A DNA stretch of 5,707 bases. Source: JAOUEA01 sp039933515. Its GTDB lineage: Bacteria; Actinomycetota; UBA4738; HRBIN12. Shown here piece by piece: positions 5,677 to 5,707 of the stretch; within the stretch, counting starts at the first letter, position 1; each line of letters opens with the position of its first letter. The notes beneath the pieces were generated by a model. It was given only the letters and a program-made list of their open reading frames with translations, was not told where the DNA came from and made no database searches. Made by a program: the position numbers and the translations under genes. The stretch spans positions 1 through 5,707 of the forward strand of contig JBDTNY010000014.1 in NCBI GenBank assembly GCA_039933515.1, written 5' to 3'.

Positions 5677-5707
5677 GCGTGCGGGTGGTGGCGATCGACG
5701 GGGCGGC
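5673..5707 (+). CDS. cmk: Probable cytidylate kinase, first 11 codons (3' end outside window)
   Basis: The visible start reads VSVRVVAIDGA and is cut by the window edge. It matches the beta strand and first glycine of the P-loop that opens CMP kinase (typically IAIDGPAGSGKST), which phosphorylates CMP and dCMP. The GTG overlaps the aroA stop as GTGA and has a strong Shine-Dalgarno sequence, so this is a real coupled start. Position after aroA supports cmk, since aroA-cmk neighbours are common in bacteria. With so few residues, another P-loop kinase cannot be excluded. Confidence 0.72.
   Translation, partial: MSVRVVAIDGA

Overview
The window is a dense, single-strand block of bacterial housekeeping genes with high GC content (about 70 percent by eye). 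Most codons end in G or C, several starts are GTG, and stop-start overlaps are frequent. Gene order and protein style suggest a high-GC Actinomycetota, possibly a deep-branching or uncultured lineage. This placement is an inference from style and context, because no rRNA or other phylogenetic marker is present. All eight genes lie on the + strand and together read as one operon or operon segment.

Layout: the 3' part of trpS (tryptophanyl-tRNA synthetase, 1-630); scpA (627-1391) and scpB (1399-2082), the two non-SMC subunits of condensin; an RsuA/RluB-type pseudouridine synthase (2082-2804); aroH, a monofunctional AroH-class chorismate mutase (2848-3210); tyrA, a prephenate/arogenate dehydrogenase with a C-terminal ACT domain (3194-4291); aroA, EPSP synthase (4303-5676); and the first 35 bases of what is probably cmk (5673-5707). 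Junctions are tight: ATGA, 7 bases, TGATG, 43 bases, a 17-base overlap, 11 bases with a strong Shine-Dalgarno sequence overlapping the preceding stop, and GTGA. The 43-base gap at 2805-2847 is the only real intergenic space. There is no non-coding stretch near 300 bases, and no RNA gene, mobile element or CRISPR array was seen.

The genes form two functional groups. ScpA and ScpB work with SMC to organise and segregate the chromosome. AroA (shikimate pathway), AroH (chorismate to prephenate) and TyrA (prephenate or arogenate towards tyrosine) are steps of aromatic amino acid synthesis, with TrpS as a translation enzyme using the sister product tryptophan.

The most interesting signal is a perfect 14-base palindrome at 4547-4560, inside aroA, with the sequence expected of a ParB-binding centromere site (parS). 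It lies within an extra segment of the EPSP synthase that looks longer than usual, in a stretch whose third-codon positions are clearly less GC-rich than the rest of the gene. Since ParB-parS complexes load SMC-ScpAB in many bacteria, a parS-like site in the same gene cluster as scpAB deserves testing. A second point is a four-cysteine pattern in TrpS that suggests an iron-sulfur cluster. The rest of the window is ordinary.
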